A stretch of DNA of 5,941 bases, taken from positions 1 to 5,941 of the forward strand of contig CAMBJI010000138.1 in assembly GCA_945867725.1 (NCBI GenBank). Direction: 5' to 3'. Positions within the stretch are counted from its first letter, which is position 1. Every line of letters begins with the position of its first letter. Positions 1 through 5,941 of the stretch are shown one piece after another. The position numbers were made by a program, and so were the translations under genes. The notes under the pieces are model-generated. The model had not been told where the DNA came from, made no database searches, and was given only the letters and a program-made list of their open reading frames with translations. The stretch is from Bordetella parapertussis (lineage in GTDB: Bacteria > Pseudomonadota > Gammaproteobacteria > Burkholderiales > Burkholderiaceae_D).

Positions 1-2331
1 TACATTACCGACCCTACCCAGAAGCGATGGATGCAGGAACGACTGGAATCCAGCAGGTCTACCGGCAATTTCACGCGGGAGCAGAAGGTTCACATTCTTG
101 ATCGACTGACCGCAGCCGAGGGCCTTGAGCGCTATTTGCATACCAAATACGTCGGTCAGAAGCGTTTCTCACTGGAGGGAGGCGAGAGTTTCATCGCCTC
201 GCTGGACGAAACCATTCAGCGTGCTGGCAGCAATGGCATTCAGGAGATTGTGATTGGCATGGCGCACCGCGGCCGCCTGAATGTGCTGGTCAATATTCTG
301 GGCAAAATGCCGCAAGATTTGTTTGCAGAATTTGAAGGCAAACACGGTGATGATTTGCCTGCGGGTGACGTGAAGTACCACCAAGGTTTTTCGAGTGATA
401 TTTCCACACCGGGTGGACCGGTGCACTTGTCGCTGGCATTCAATCCTTCGCACCTCGAGATCGTTAATCCTGTCGTTGAAGGTTCAGTCAAGGCGCGTAT
501 GGATCGCCGGGGTGACCAAAAGGGCGCGCAGGTTTTACCGATTTTAGTGCATGGCGATGCTGCGTTTGCCGGGCAGGGCGTCGTGATGGAGACGCTGAAT
601 CTGGCGCAGACCCGTGGTTACGGTACGGGTGGCACAGTTCACATTGTGATTAACAACCAGATTGGTTTTACGACCTCGGATCCGCGCGATTCACGCTCGA
701 CTCTGTATTGCTCTGACGTCGTCAAGATGATCGAAGCACCCGTGCTGCACGTGAACGGTGATGATCCGGAAGCGGTTGTGTTTGCAACGCAGATTGCGCT
801 CGATTTCCGCATGCAATTCCAGAAAGATATCGTGGTCGATATCGTTTGCTTCCGCAAACTCGGTCATAACGAGCAGGACACGCCCGCGCTCACGCAGCCG
901 TTGATGTACAAAAAAATCGGTCAGCATCCCGGCACGCGCAAGCTCTATGCAGAAAAGCTCGCCACACAAGGAACAATTGCTACCGATGGTGGCGATACCA
1001 TGGTCAAGGATTTCCGCGATGCCATGGATGCGGGACGCAGCTCGGTAGATCCGGTCATCTCCAATTTCAAGAATAAATACGCGGTTGATTGGATGCCTTT
1101 CCTCAACCGCAAATGGACTGATGCTGCCGACACCTCCGTGCCGGCCGCCGAGCTCAAGCGACTTTCTGAACGCATCACGCAAGTGCCCGAGGGTTTCAAG
1201 GTGCACCCGCTGGTTGAAAAAGTTCTGGCCGATCGTGCAGCAATGGGCCGTGGTGAAGCCAACCTCGACTGGGGCATGGGCGAGCATCTGGCGTTTGCGT
1301 CGCTGGTGTCTTCTGGGTATGCATTACGCATCACCGGACAAGACGCGGGTCGCGGTACCTTTACCCACCGTCACTCGGTACTGCACGATCAGAATCGCGA
1401 GAAATGGGATGCCGGTTATTACATACCACTGCAGCACGTCTCGGACCAGCAAGCGCCTTTCCTCGTGATTGACTCCGTGCTGTCAGAGGAAGCGGTACTC
1501 GCTTTCGAATATGGCTATTCGACCGCAGAACCCAACACGCTTACCATCTGGGAAGCGCAGTTCGGTGATTTTGCGAATGGTGCTCAGGTGGTGATCGATC
1601 AGTTCATCAGCTCCGGCGAAGTGAAATGGGGTCGCGCTTCCGGGCTCGTGATGATGCTGCCGCATGGTTACGAAGGTCAGGGGCCTGAACACTCATCAGC
1701 ACGTCTCGAGCGTTTTTTGCAGCTGTGCGCGGACAACAACATGCAGGTGGTGCAACCGACGACGGCATCGCAGATTTTCCACCTGCTGCGCCGTCAGATG
1801 ATTCGTCTGTTCCGCAAGCCGCTGGTGATCATGACGCCCAAGTCGCTGCTGCGTAACAAGGATGCAGGTTCGCCGCTTTCTGAGCTGGCCAAAGGATCGT
1901 TCCATACTGTGTTGGGCGAGGTTGATGAAAGCATCGACCGCAAAAAAGTCAAACGTGTTCTGGCTTGCTCGGGCAAGGTGTATTTCGATCTCGTCAATGC
2001 GCGCAAGGAGCGCGGTGCATCGGACGTCGCGATTATTCGCGTCGAGCAGTTGTACCCCTTCCCGCACAAGGCTCTGTCGACTGAACTCAAGTCCTATCCA
2101 AATTTCAGCGAGCTGGTGTGGGTGCAGGATGAACCGCAGAATCAGGGTGCCTGGTTCCAGATACAGCACAACATCATGGAAAATCTGTCGGACGGCCAAA
2201 AACTGGCTTACGCCGGACGACCCGCGAGTGCTTCGCCTGCAGTGGGTTACTACGACAAGCACTACGCGCAGCAGAAGTCGCTGATTGATACCGCTTTCTC
2301 GAAGCTCAAAGGCTTCGTGCTGACCAAGTAA
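1..2331 (+). CDS. sucA: 2-oxoglutarate dehydrogenase E1 component (5'-truncated by window edge)
   Basis: Thiamine-diphosphate E1 subunit that decarboxylates 2-oxoglutarate and passes the succinyl group to the E2 lipoyl arm, in the cytoplasmic TCA-cycle complex. The frame is open from base 1, so the ATG at 31 is internal. 776 codons are visible. Numbering from the first visible residue, GMAHRGRLN at 86-94 carries H89 and KYHQGF carries H127; these align with E. coli SucA H260 and H298, which implies about 171 missing N-terminal residues and a normal full length near 947. The cofactor-binding stretch runs from GDAAFAGQG (185-193) to NNQIGFTT (218-225). The transketolase-like half holds GRGTFTHRHS (450-459) and HGYEGQGPEHSSAR (555-568), followed by a C-terminal domain ending in FVLTK. 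There is no internal stop or frameshift. Upstream of sucB in the usual E1-E2-E3 order. Identity is very secure. Confidence 0.97.
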   Translation, partial: YITDPTQKRWMQERLESSRSTGNFTREQKVHILDRLTAAEGLERYLHTKYVGQKRFSLEGGESFIASLDETIQRAGSNGIQEIVIGMAHRGRLNVLVNILGKMPQDLFAEFEGKHGDDLPAGDVKYHQGFSSDISTPGGPVHLSLAFNPSHLEIVNPVVEGSVKARMDRRGDQKGAQVLPILVHGDAAFAGQGVVMETLNLAQTRGYGTGGTVHIVINNQIGFTTSDPRDSRSTLYCSDVVKMIEAPVLHVNGDDPEAVVFATQIALDFRMQFQKDIVVDIVCFRKLGHNEQDTPALTQPLMYKKIGQHPGTRKLYAEKLATQGTIATDGGDTMVKDFRDAMDAGRSSVDPVISNFKNKYAVDWMPFLNRKWTDAADTSVPAAELKRLSERITQVPEGFKVHPLVEKVLADRAAMGRGEANLDWGMGEHLAFASLVSSGYALRITGQDAGRGTFTHRHSVLHDQNREKWDAGYYIPLQHVSDQQAPFLVIDSVLSEEAVLAFEYGYSTAEPNTLTIWEAQFGDFANGAQVVIDQFISSGEVKWGRASGLVMMLPHGYEGQGPEHSSARLERFLQLCADNNMQVVQPTTASQIFHLLRRQMIRLFRKPLVIMTPKSLLRNKDAGSPLSELAKGSFHTVLGEVDESIDRKKVKRVLACSGKVYFDLVNARKERGASDVAIIRVEQLYPFPHKALSTELKSYPNFSELVWVQDEPQNQGAWFQIQHNIMENLSDGQKLAYAGRPASASPAVGYYDKHYAQQKSLIDTAFSKLKGFVLTK

Positions 2332-2345
2332 AACAATGACCCGAT

Positions 2346-2368
2346 GGTGCACCGGATGCCGGTGCACC
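2346..2368. repeat. Perfect inverted repeat / hairpin between sucA and sucB
   Basis: Arms GGTGCACCGG (2346-2355) and CCGGTGCACC (2359-2368) are exact reverse complements around a 3-nt ATG loop. Three further outer pairs (2343-2345 with 2369-2371) are possible if two G-U wobbles are allowed. The stem begins 14 nt after the sucA stop and ends 18 nt before the sucB Shine-Dalgarno, which it does not sequester. The 3' flank is GTTAGAAC with no T-tract, so it does not look like a standard intrinsic terminator. It could be an RNA processing or stability element that tunes sucA versus sucB message, a weak attenuator, or a REP-like palindrome. The structure is seen directly; the role is inference. Confidence 0.75.
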
Positions 2369-2386
2369 GTTAGAACAACCCGAAAC

Positions 2387-2390
2387 GGAG
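2387..2390 (+). promoter_or_regulatory. Shine-Dalgarno for sucB
   Basis: GGAG lies 6 nt before the ATG at 2397. The spacing is good and supports this start, which also gives the expected E2 N-terminus just ahead of the lipoyl domain. The site is outside the hairpin at 2346-2368. Confidence 0.8.
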
Positions 2391-2396
2391 AGTGTT

Positions 2397-3656
2397 ATGG
2401 CAATCCTTGAAGTTCCTGTTCCGCAGTTATCTGAATCCGTCGCCGAGGCGACCTTGCTTCAGTGGCATAAAAAAGTTGGCGAGGCTGTCGATCGTGACGA
2501 AAACCTGATTGATATCGAAACCGACAAAGTGGTGCTGGAATTGCCTGCACCCGCGCAAGGCGTGATTGTCGAAATTCTCAAAGAAAACGGTAGTACGGTT
2601 GTGGCGGGTGAAATCATTGCCCGCATCGACACCGAAGCGACCGCAGTTGCAGGTGCCGCCAGTGCAGCGGCTGCACCCGCACCAGCACCAGCATCAGCCG
2701 CTGCCGCAGCGGCACCCAAACCTGCCAGCGCTGCAGCAACTAGCAGCACGATTGCGATGCCTGCCGCCGCTCGCATGCTCGCAGAAAACAAGATGTCTGC
2801 CGACAGCGTCGCGGGCACTGGCAAGGATGGACGCGTCACCAAGGGTGATGTGATCAACGCTATGCAGAACAAGACCTCACCAGCGCCAACAGTCGCCGCA
2901 CCGCGCGCTGCTGCGCTGCCGGCAGTGCCTGCGCCGGCCGGTATTGATCTCGGTGACCGACCCGAGCAACGCGTGCCGATGAGCCGCTTGCGTGCCCGTA
3001 TCGCAGAGCGTCTTCTGGATTCGCAATCAACCAACGCCATCCTCACGACCTTTAATGAGGTCAACATGCAGCCCGTGATGGACCTGCGGAACAAGTACAA
3101 AGACAAGTTTGAAAAAGAGCACGGCGTGAAGATGGGTTTCATGTCTTTCTTCGTGAAAGCCGCAGTTGCCGCGCTCAAGAAGTACCCGGTACTCAATGCT
3201 TCGATCGATGGCAATGATGTGGTCTACCACGGCTACTTTGATATCGGCATCGCAGTCGGATCGCCACGTGGTTTGGTGGTGCCTATTCTTCGCAATGTCG
3301 ATCAAATGAACATCGCTGAAATCGAAAAGAAGATCGGCGAATTTGGTCAGAAAGCCAAGGATGGCAAACTCACGCTGGATGAACTGACGGGCGGTACCTT
3401 CTCAATTTCGAATGGCGGTGTGTTTGGCTCCATGCTCTCGACGCCTATCATCAACCCGCCGCAATCGGCGATTCTCGGTGTTCATGCGACCAAGGACCGG
3501 GCAGTGGTCGAGAACGGTCAGATCGTCATCCGGCCGATAAACTATCTCGCGATGTCTTACGATCACCGACTCATCGATGGCCGTGAAGCGGTGCTCGGTC
3601 TGGTCGCGATGAAAGAAGTACTCGAAGATCCGTCCCGTCTGTTACTCGATCTGTAA
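2397..3656 (+). CDS. sucB: Dihydrolipoyllysine succinyltransferase, E2 of 2-oxoglutarate dehydrogenase
   Basis: E2 core of the 2-oxoglutarate dehydrogenase complex: its lipoyl arm takes succinyl from E1, transfers it to CoA to give succinyl-CoA, and is reoxidised by E3. The 419 residues are usual for the family (E. coli SucB is about 405). One lipoyl domain covers about 2-77, with the lipoylated lysine K44 in [10 protein letters not shown]. An Ala/Pro linker (81-118) follows, then a peripheral subunit-binding domain at about 119-156 ([18 protein letters not shown]). A second Ala/Pro linker spans about 158-182. The trimeric acyltransferase domain runs from about 187 to the end, with the active-site motif DHRLIDG at 389-395 (H390, D394). 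Succinyl rather than acetyl specificity is inferred from the single lipoyl domain and the sucA neighbour. It is 65 nt after sucA and 9 nt before lpdA. Confidence 0.97.
   Translation: MAILEVPVPQLSESVAEATLLQWHKKVGEAVDRDENLIDIETDKVVLELPAPAQGVIVEILKENGSTVVAGEIIARIDTEATAVAGAASAAAAPAPAPASAAAAAAPKPASAAATSSTIAMPAAARMLAENKMSADSVAGTGKDGRVTKGDVINAMQNKTSPAPTVAAPRAAALPAVPAPAGIDLGDRPEQRVPMSRLRARIAERLLDSQSTNAILTTFNEVNMQPVMDLRNKYKDKFEKEHGVKMGFMSFFVKAAVAALKKYPVLNASIDGNDVVYHGYFDIGIAVGSPRGLVVPILRNVDQMNIAEIEKKIGEFGQKAKDGKLTLDELTGGTFSISNGGVFGSMLSTPIINPPQSAILGVHATKDRAVVENGQIVIRPINYLAMSYDHRLIDGREAVLGLVAMKEVLEDPSRLLLDL
2637..2750 (+). repeat. Low-complexity Ala/Pro linker coding segment in sucB
   Basis: Codons 81-118 are almost all Ala, Pro, Ser, Thr or Gly, written with repeated GCA/GCC/CCA/CCC codons that give short imperfect repeats such as GCACCAGCACCAGCA. 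In E2 proteins this flexible arm lets the lipoyl domain swing between the E1, E2 and E3 active sites. The length of such linkers varies between related strains by repeat gain and loss. Confidence 0.75.
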
Positions 3657-3660
3657 GGGG
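3655..3660 (+). promoter_or_regulatory. Shine-Dalgarno for lpdA overlapping the sucB stop
   Basis: AAGGGG uses the last two bases of the sucB TAA and sits 5 nt before the lpdA ATG at 3666. The overlap fixes the lpdA start and suggests that ribosomes finishing sucB help initiate lpdA, keeping E2 and E3 synthesis linked. Confidence 0.8.
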
Positions 3661-3665
3661 CTGCC

Positions 3666-5090
3666 ATGTCGAAAAATTTTGATGTCATCGTCATCGGCGG
3701 TGGCCCGGGTGGTTACATAGCCGCCATTCGCGCAGCCCAACTGGGACTCTCGGCCGCTTGCATCGACGAATGGAAAAACGACAAAGGTGGGCCGGCGCCG
3801 GGTGGTACCTGCACTAACGTCGGCTGTATTCCGTCAAAAGCTCTGCTGCAGTCGTCCGAGCACTTCGAGCATGCGGGTCATAGCTTTGCCGAGCACGGTA
3901 TCGAAGTCAAAGGCCTCAAGCTCAATCTGGCGCAAATGCTGGGTCGCAAAGATACGGTCGTCAAACAAAACAATGACGGCATCCTTTATTTGTTCAAGAA
4001 AAATAAAGTTACTTTTTTTCATGGTCGTGGCGCGTTCGTTAAAGCAGATGCCGATGGCTATGAAATTTCGGTCACGGGAAAAACTACCGAGACAGTCAAG
4101 GGCAAGCACATCATTCTGGCGACAGGCTCGAATCCACGTGCATTTCCTGGGGTTCCGTTTGATGAAAAACTCATTCTCTCGAATACGGGTGCGCTGGCAA
4201 TCGATGCCGTACCTAAAAAGCTGGGCGTCATTGGCGCTGGTGTGATTGGTCTCGAGATGGGTAGTGTCTGGCGCCGCCTGGGCGCTGAGGTAACGATACT
4301 TGAGGCATTACCGACTTTCCTCGGTGCGGTAGATCAGCAAATTGCAGCCGAAGCACAAAAGCTGTTTGCGAAACAGGGGCTGACCGTTGAACTCGGTGTA
4401 AAAATCGGTGAAATCAAGACCGGCAAGGAGGTCAGCGTTCATTACACCGATGCCGCTGGCAAGGATCACAAGGCACAATTCGATCGCTTGATTGTTTCGA
4501 TCGGTCGCGTGCCCAATACCATTGGACTCCAGCCGGAAGCGGTGGGTCTGGCGCTTGATGAGCGTGGTTTCATCGCGGTCGATGATCACTGCCGCAGCAA
4601 TCTGCCCAATGTCTGGGCCGTGGGTGATGTCGTGCGCGGACCCATGTTGGCGCACAAGGCTGAAGAAGAGGGCGTTGCTGTCGCCGAGCGCATTGCGGGC
4701 AAGCATGGGCACGTAAACTTTAATACGATTCCTTGGGTGATTTATACATCGCCCGAGATTGCCTGGGTGGGCAAGACCGAGGAGCAACTCAAAGCGGATG
4801 GTGTCGCTTATAACGCGGGTACATTCCCGTTCATGGCCAATGGGCGGGCACGGGCGCTGGGTGATACCTCTGGCATGGTGAAGTTTTTGGCAGATGCGCG
4901 CACTGATGAAATACTGGGCGTGCATATCGTCGGGCCGATGGCCTCCGAGCTGATCGCTGAGGCAGTCGTAGCGATGGAATTTCGTGCTTCTGCAGAAGAC
5001 ATTGCACGCATCTGCCATGCACACCCTTCATTGTCCGAAGCTACCAAGGAGGCGGCACTGGCCGTCGACAAGCGCTCACTGAATTTCTGA
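3666..5090 (+). CDS. lpdA: Dihydrolipoyl dehydrogenase, E3 of 2-oxoglutarate dehydrogenase
   Basis: Cytoplasmic FAD flavoprotein that reoxidises the dihydrolipoyl arm of E2 and reduces NAD+ to NADH. It has 474 residues, a normal length. The FAD-binding motif GGGPGG is at 11-16. The redox disulfide is C49/C54 in [13 protein letters not shown], and ATGSNP is at 152-157. The NAD-binding motif GAGVIG is at 190-195, with acidic E213 at the end of the second strand, which fits NAD rather than NADP. The second FAD motif, around WAVGDV (317-322), contains D321. The catalytic pair is H453/E458 in HAHPSLSE. The loop before the disulfide ([11 protein letters not shown], 35-45) is about six residues longer than in E. 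coli Lpd, as I recall for betaproteobacterial OdhL proteins. The adjacent sucAB genes indicate that this copy serves 2-oxoglutarate dehydrogenase; also called odhL in this group. Confidence 0.97.
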   Translation: MSKNFDVIVIGGGPGGYIAAIRAAQLGLSAACIDEWKNDKGGPAPGGTCTNVGCIPSKALLQSSEHFEHAGHSFAEHGIEVKGLKLNLAQMLGRKDTVVKQNNDGILYLFKKNKVTFFHGRGAFVKADADGYEISVTGKTTETVKGKHIILATGSNPRAFPGVPFDEKLILSNTGALAIDAVPKKLGVIGAGVIGLEMGSVWRRLGAEVTILEALPTFLGAVDQQIAAEAQKLFAKQGLTVELGVKIGEIKTGKEVSVHYTDAAGKDHKAQFDRLIVSIGRVPNTIGLQPEAVGLALDERGFIAVDDHCRSNLPNVWAVGDVVRGPMLAHKAEEEGVAVAERIAGKHGHVNFNTIPWVIYTSPEIAWVGKTEEQLKADGVAYNAGTFPFMANGRARALGDTSGMVKFLADARTDEILGVHIVGPMASELIAEAVVAMEFRASAEDIARICHAHPSLSEATKEAALAVDKRSLNF

Positions 5091-5104
5091 TCGCCGGGTG
5101 CCGC

Positions 5105-5110
5105 AAAGGA
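5105..5110 (+). promoter_or_regulatory. Shine-Dalgarno for the lipoprotein gene
   Basis: AAAGGA lies in the short gap after the lpdA stop. It is 9 nt from the ATG at 5120 but only 3 nt from the in-frame ATG at 5114, so it favours 5120 as the start. No terminator or clear promoter is visible in the gap (5091-5119). Confidence 0.6.
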
Positions 5111-5119
5111 CAGATGATC

Positions 5120-5572
5120 ATGCGACTTAATCCCGGTTCTTTGACGTGGTGGAGCGTGATGTTTCTAGTTTTGTCGGCGCTGTCGGGTTGTGCCACGACG
5201 CCACCGTTTGATGGCCGCGTAGAAATCCTGACCACGTCGCAGGAGAAACCGCTCACGGGTGCAGACTGCGTAGTCACCACCGATGCTGGCAGCTGGACAG
5301 TGCAGACGCCTGCTCATGCCACGGTCGGCGATCCCAATGGTGATCTGCGCGTTGTTTGCAATAAGGCGGGCTACCGGACCTCTGAGGTCATCCATCGCAG
5401 CCCTAGCGGTCGTGGGCTGAACGCCGGCGGCACGCGAGTCGGTGTGGGTGTCGGCGGTGGTTTCGGAGGCTACAGCGGTGTTGGATTGTCGCTGGGCTTC
5501 GGATTCCCGCTGACGGGTACGCGCAGCGACTATCCATCGCAAGTCACCGTTGATATGGCGCCGCTGCAGTGA
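5120..5572 (+). CDS. Small predicted outer-membrane lipoprotein, function unknown
   Basis: A 150-residue protein (152 from the ATG at 5114; 5120 is preferred for its Shine-Dalgarno spacing). The N-terminus has one Arg, a hydrophobic stretch (WWSVMFLVLSAL) and the lipobox LSGC, with the lipidated cysteine at residue 24. Ala at +2 predicts outer-membrane sorting rather than inner-membrane retention. The mature part has a compact region of about 34-88, GADCVVTTDAGSWTVQTP to LRVVCNKAGY. Its spacing, with two cysteines (C50, C80) that may form a periplasmic disulfide, resembles small beta-sandwich PEGA-like lipoproteins. This fold suggestion is inference. A glycine-rich tail follows (about 97-133, with GVGVGGGFGGYSG), then a short polar end. 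The gene is 29 nt after lpdA and its TGA overlaps the zapE ATG, so it is probably cotranscribed with zapE. No enzyme motif seen; no function assigned. Confidence 0.85.
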   Translation: MRLNPGSLTWWSVMFLVLSALSGCATTPPFDGRVEILTTSQEKPLTGADCVVTTDAGSWTVQTPAHATVGDPNGDLRVVCNKAGYRTSEVIHRSPSGRGLNAGGTRVGVGVGGGFGGYSGVGLSLGFGFPLTGTRSDYPSQVTVDMAPLQ

Positions 5573-5941
5573 TGGATGTTCGCCGATACTATGATCACGT
5601 GCTCGCAGAGCGTGGTTATCAATCTGACCCATCGCAACTGTTAGCGGTTGATCGCTTGCAGCAGGCTTATGACGAATGGGTCGGTTTTCGGGATCAACGC
5701 TCTTCGCGGCTCAAGCGCTTGGTCAATCGGCCTGATGTGCCGCGTGGGATATACCTTTGGGGTGGTGTCGGCCGGGGAAAATCTTTCCTGATGGATAGCT
5801 TCTTCAAGGTGGTTCCCATCGTCCGCAAGACCCGGTTGCATTTTCATGAGTTCATGCGCGGCGTTCATAGAGAGCTGGATGAGCAAAAGGATGTTGAAGA
5901 TCCGCTCAAAGTCGTTGCTGCCAAAATCGCGCGCAAGTACA
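5572..5941 (+). CDS. zapE: Cell division protein ZapE / AFG1-like ATPase (3'-truncated by window edge)
   Basis: N-terminal 123 codons of an AFG1/LACE1-family P-loop ATPase; the frame stays open to the window end. In E. coli, ZapE associates with the FtsZ ring and affects division under stress. Visible features are the N-terminus MDVRRYYDHVLAERGYQ, the helical segment around LQQAYDEW (29-36), the Walker A motif GGVGRGKS at 64-71 (K70) preceded by RGIYLW, and the family-typical HFHEFMRGVHREL (90-102). The Walker B and sensor regions lie beyond the window. ATG 5572 shares its A with the lipoprotein TGA. No convincing Shine-Dalgarno is seen, so initiation probably relies on coupling to the upstream gene. 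A GTG at 5569 is a possible but less likely start. From memory, zapE downstream of odhL is common in Burkholderiales. Confidence 0.93.
   Translation, partial: MDVRRYYDHVLAERGYQSDPSQLLAVDRLQQAYDEWVGFRDQRSSRLKRLVNRPDVPRGIYLWGGVGRGKSFLMDSFFKVVPIVRKTRLHFHEFMRGVHRELDEQKDVEDPLKVVAAKIARKY

Noticed and set aside
910..916. A7 run in sucA as a programmed frameshift site
   Set aside because: The frame continues normally through conserved E1 sequence on both sides. No downstream structure or useful alternative frame is evident; it is just Lys-Lys-Ile codons.
1696..2367. Long open frame (223 codons) on the minus strand opposite the end of sucA
   Set aside because: It lies antisense to well-conserved sucA codons, starts inside the hairpin, and encodes a His/Arg/Leu-rich product with no recognisable domain. 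It is typical of the shadow frames of a GC-rich gene.
2346..2368. Intrinsic transcription terminator after sucA
   Set aside because: The stem is strong, but it is followed by GTTAGAACAACC rather than a T-run, and sucB, needed for the same complex, follows at once.
2459..3214. 251-codon open frame on the minus strand opposite sucB
   Set aside because: Its Ala/Gly-rich stretch is only the reverse reading of the sucB Ala/Pro linker. The sense frame has complete E2 motifs, and no ribosome site or family resemblance supports the antisense one.
4308..5024. 238-codon open frame on the minus strand opposite lpdA
   Set aside because: It is fully antisense to conserved lpdA codons and has no recognisable domain.
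5165..5632. Minus-strand open frame of 155 codons opposite the lipoprotein gene, and a second at 5641-5886 opposite zapE
   Set aside because: The plus-strand readings have a lipobox and a Walker A motif respectively. The minus-strand products show no signal, domain or credible start context.

Overview
The window is an ordinary, well-preserved stretch of a proteobacterial chromosome, most likely a betaproteobacterium close to Burkholderiales. It carries the end of the 2-oxoglutarate dehydrogenase operon. The taxonomic guess rests on three things: the E1-E2-E3 order (sucA-sucB-lpdA, with no sucCD after sucB), the longer loop before the redox disulfide in the E3 protein, and a zapE gene just downstream. 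All genes lie on the + strand, and the DNA is moderately GC-rich throughout.

Layout: 1-2331 is the E1 gene sucA without its first ~170 codons. 2332-2396 is a 65-nt gap containing a perfect 10-bp hairpin and the sucB Shine-Dalgarno. 2397-3656 is sucB, the lipoyl-bearing E2 succinyltransferase. 3666-5090 is lpdA, the E3 dihydrolipoyl dehydrogenase, starting 9 nt after the sucB stop. 5120-5572 (or from 5114) is a small predicted outer-membrane lipoprotein of unknown function. From 5572 to the window end is the start of zapE/AFG1, a P-loop ATPase, whose ATG shares one base with the lipoprotein stop.

E1, E2 and E3 form the complex that converts 2-oxoglutarate, CoA and NAD+ to succinyl-CoA, CO2 and NADH. 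All catalytic motifs checked are present and no gene in the window is broken. The tight spacing from sucB onward suggests one transcript, possibly running through the lipoprotein into zapE. The operon promoter must lie upstream of the window. No RNA gene, mobile element, CRISPR array or clear intrinsic terminator was seen.

I do not see a new biological system here. The points worth a second look are the hairpin between sucA and sucB, the uncharacterised lipoprotein translationally linked to zapE, and a weak promoter-like site inside the lipoprotein gene.
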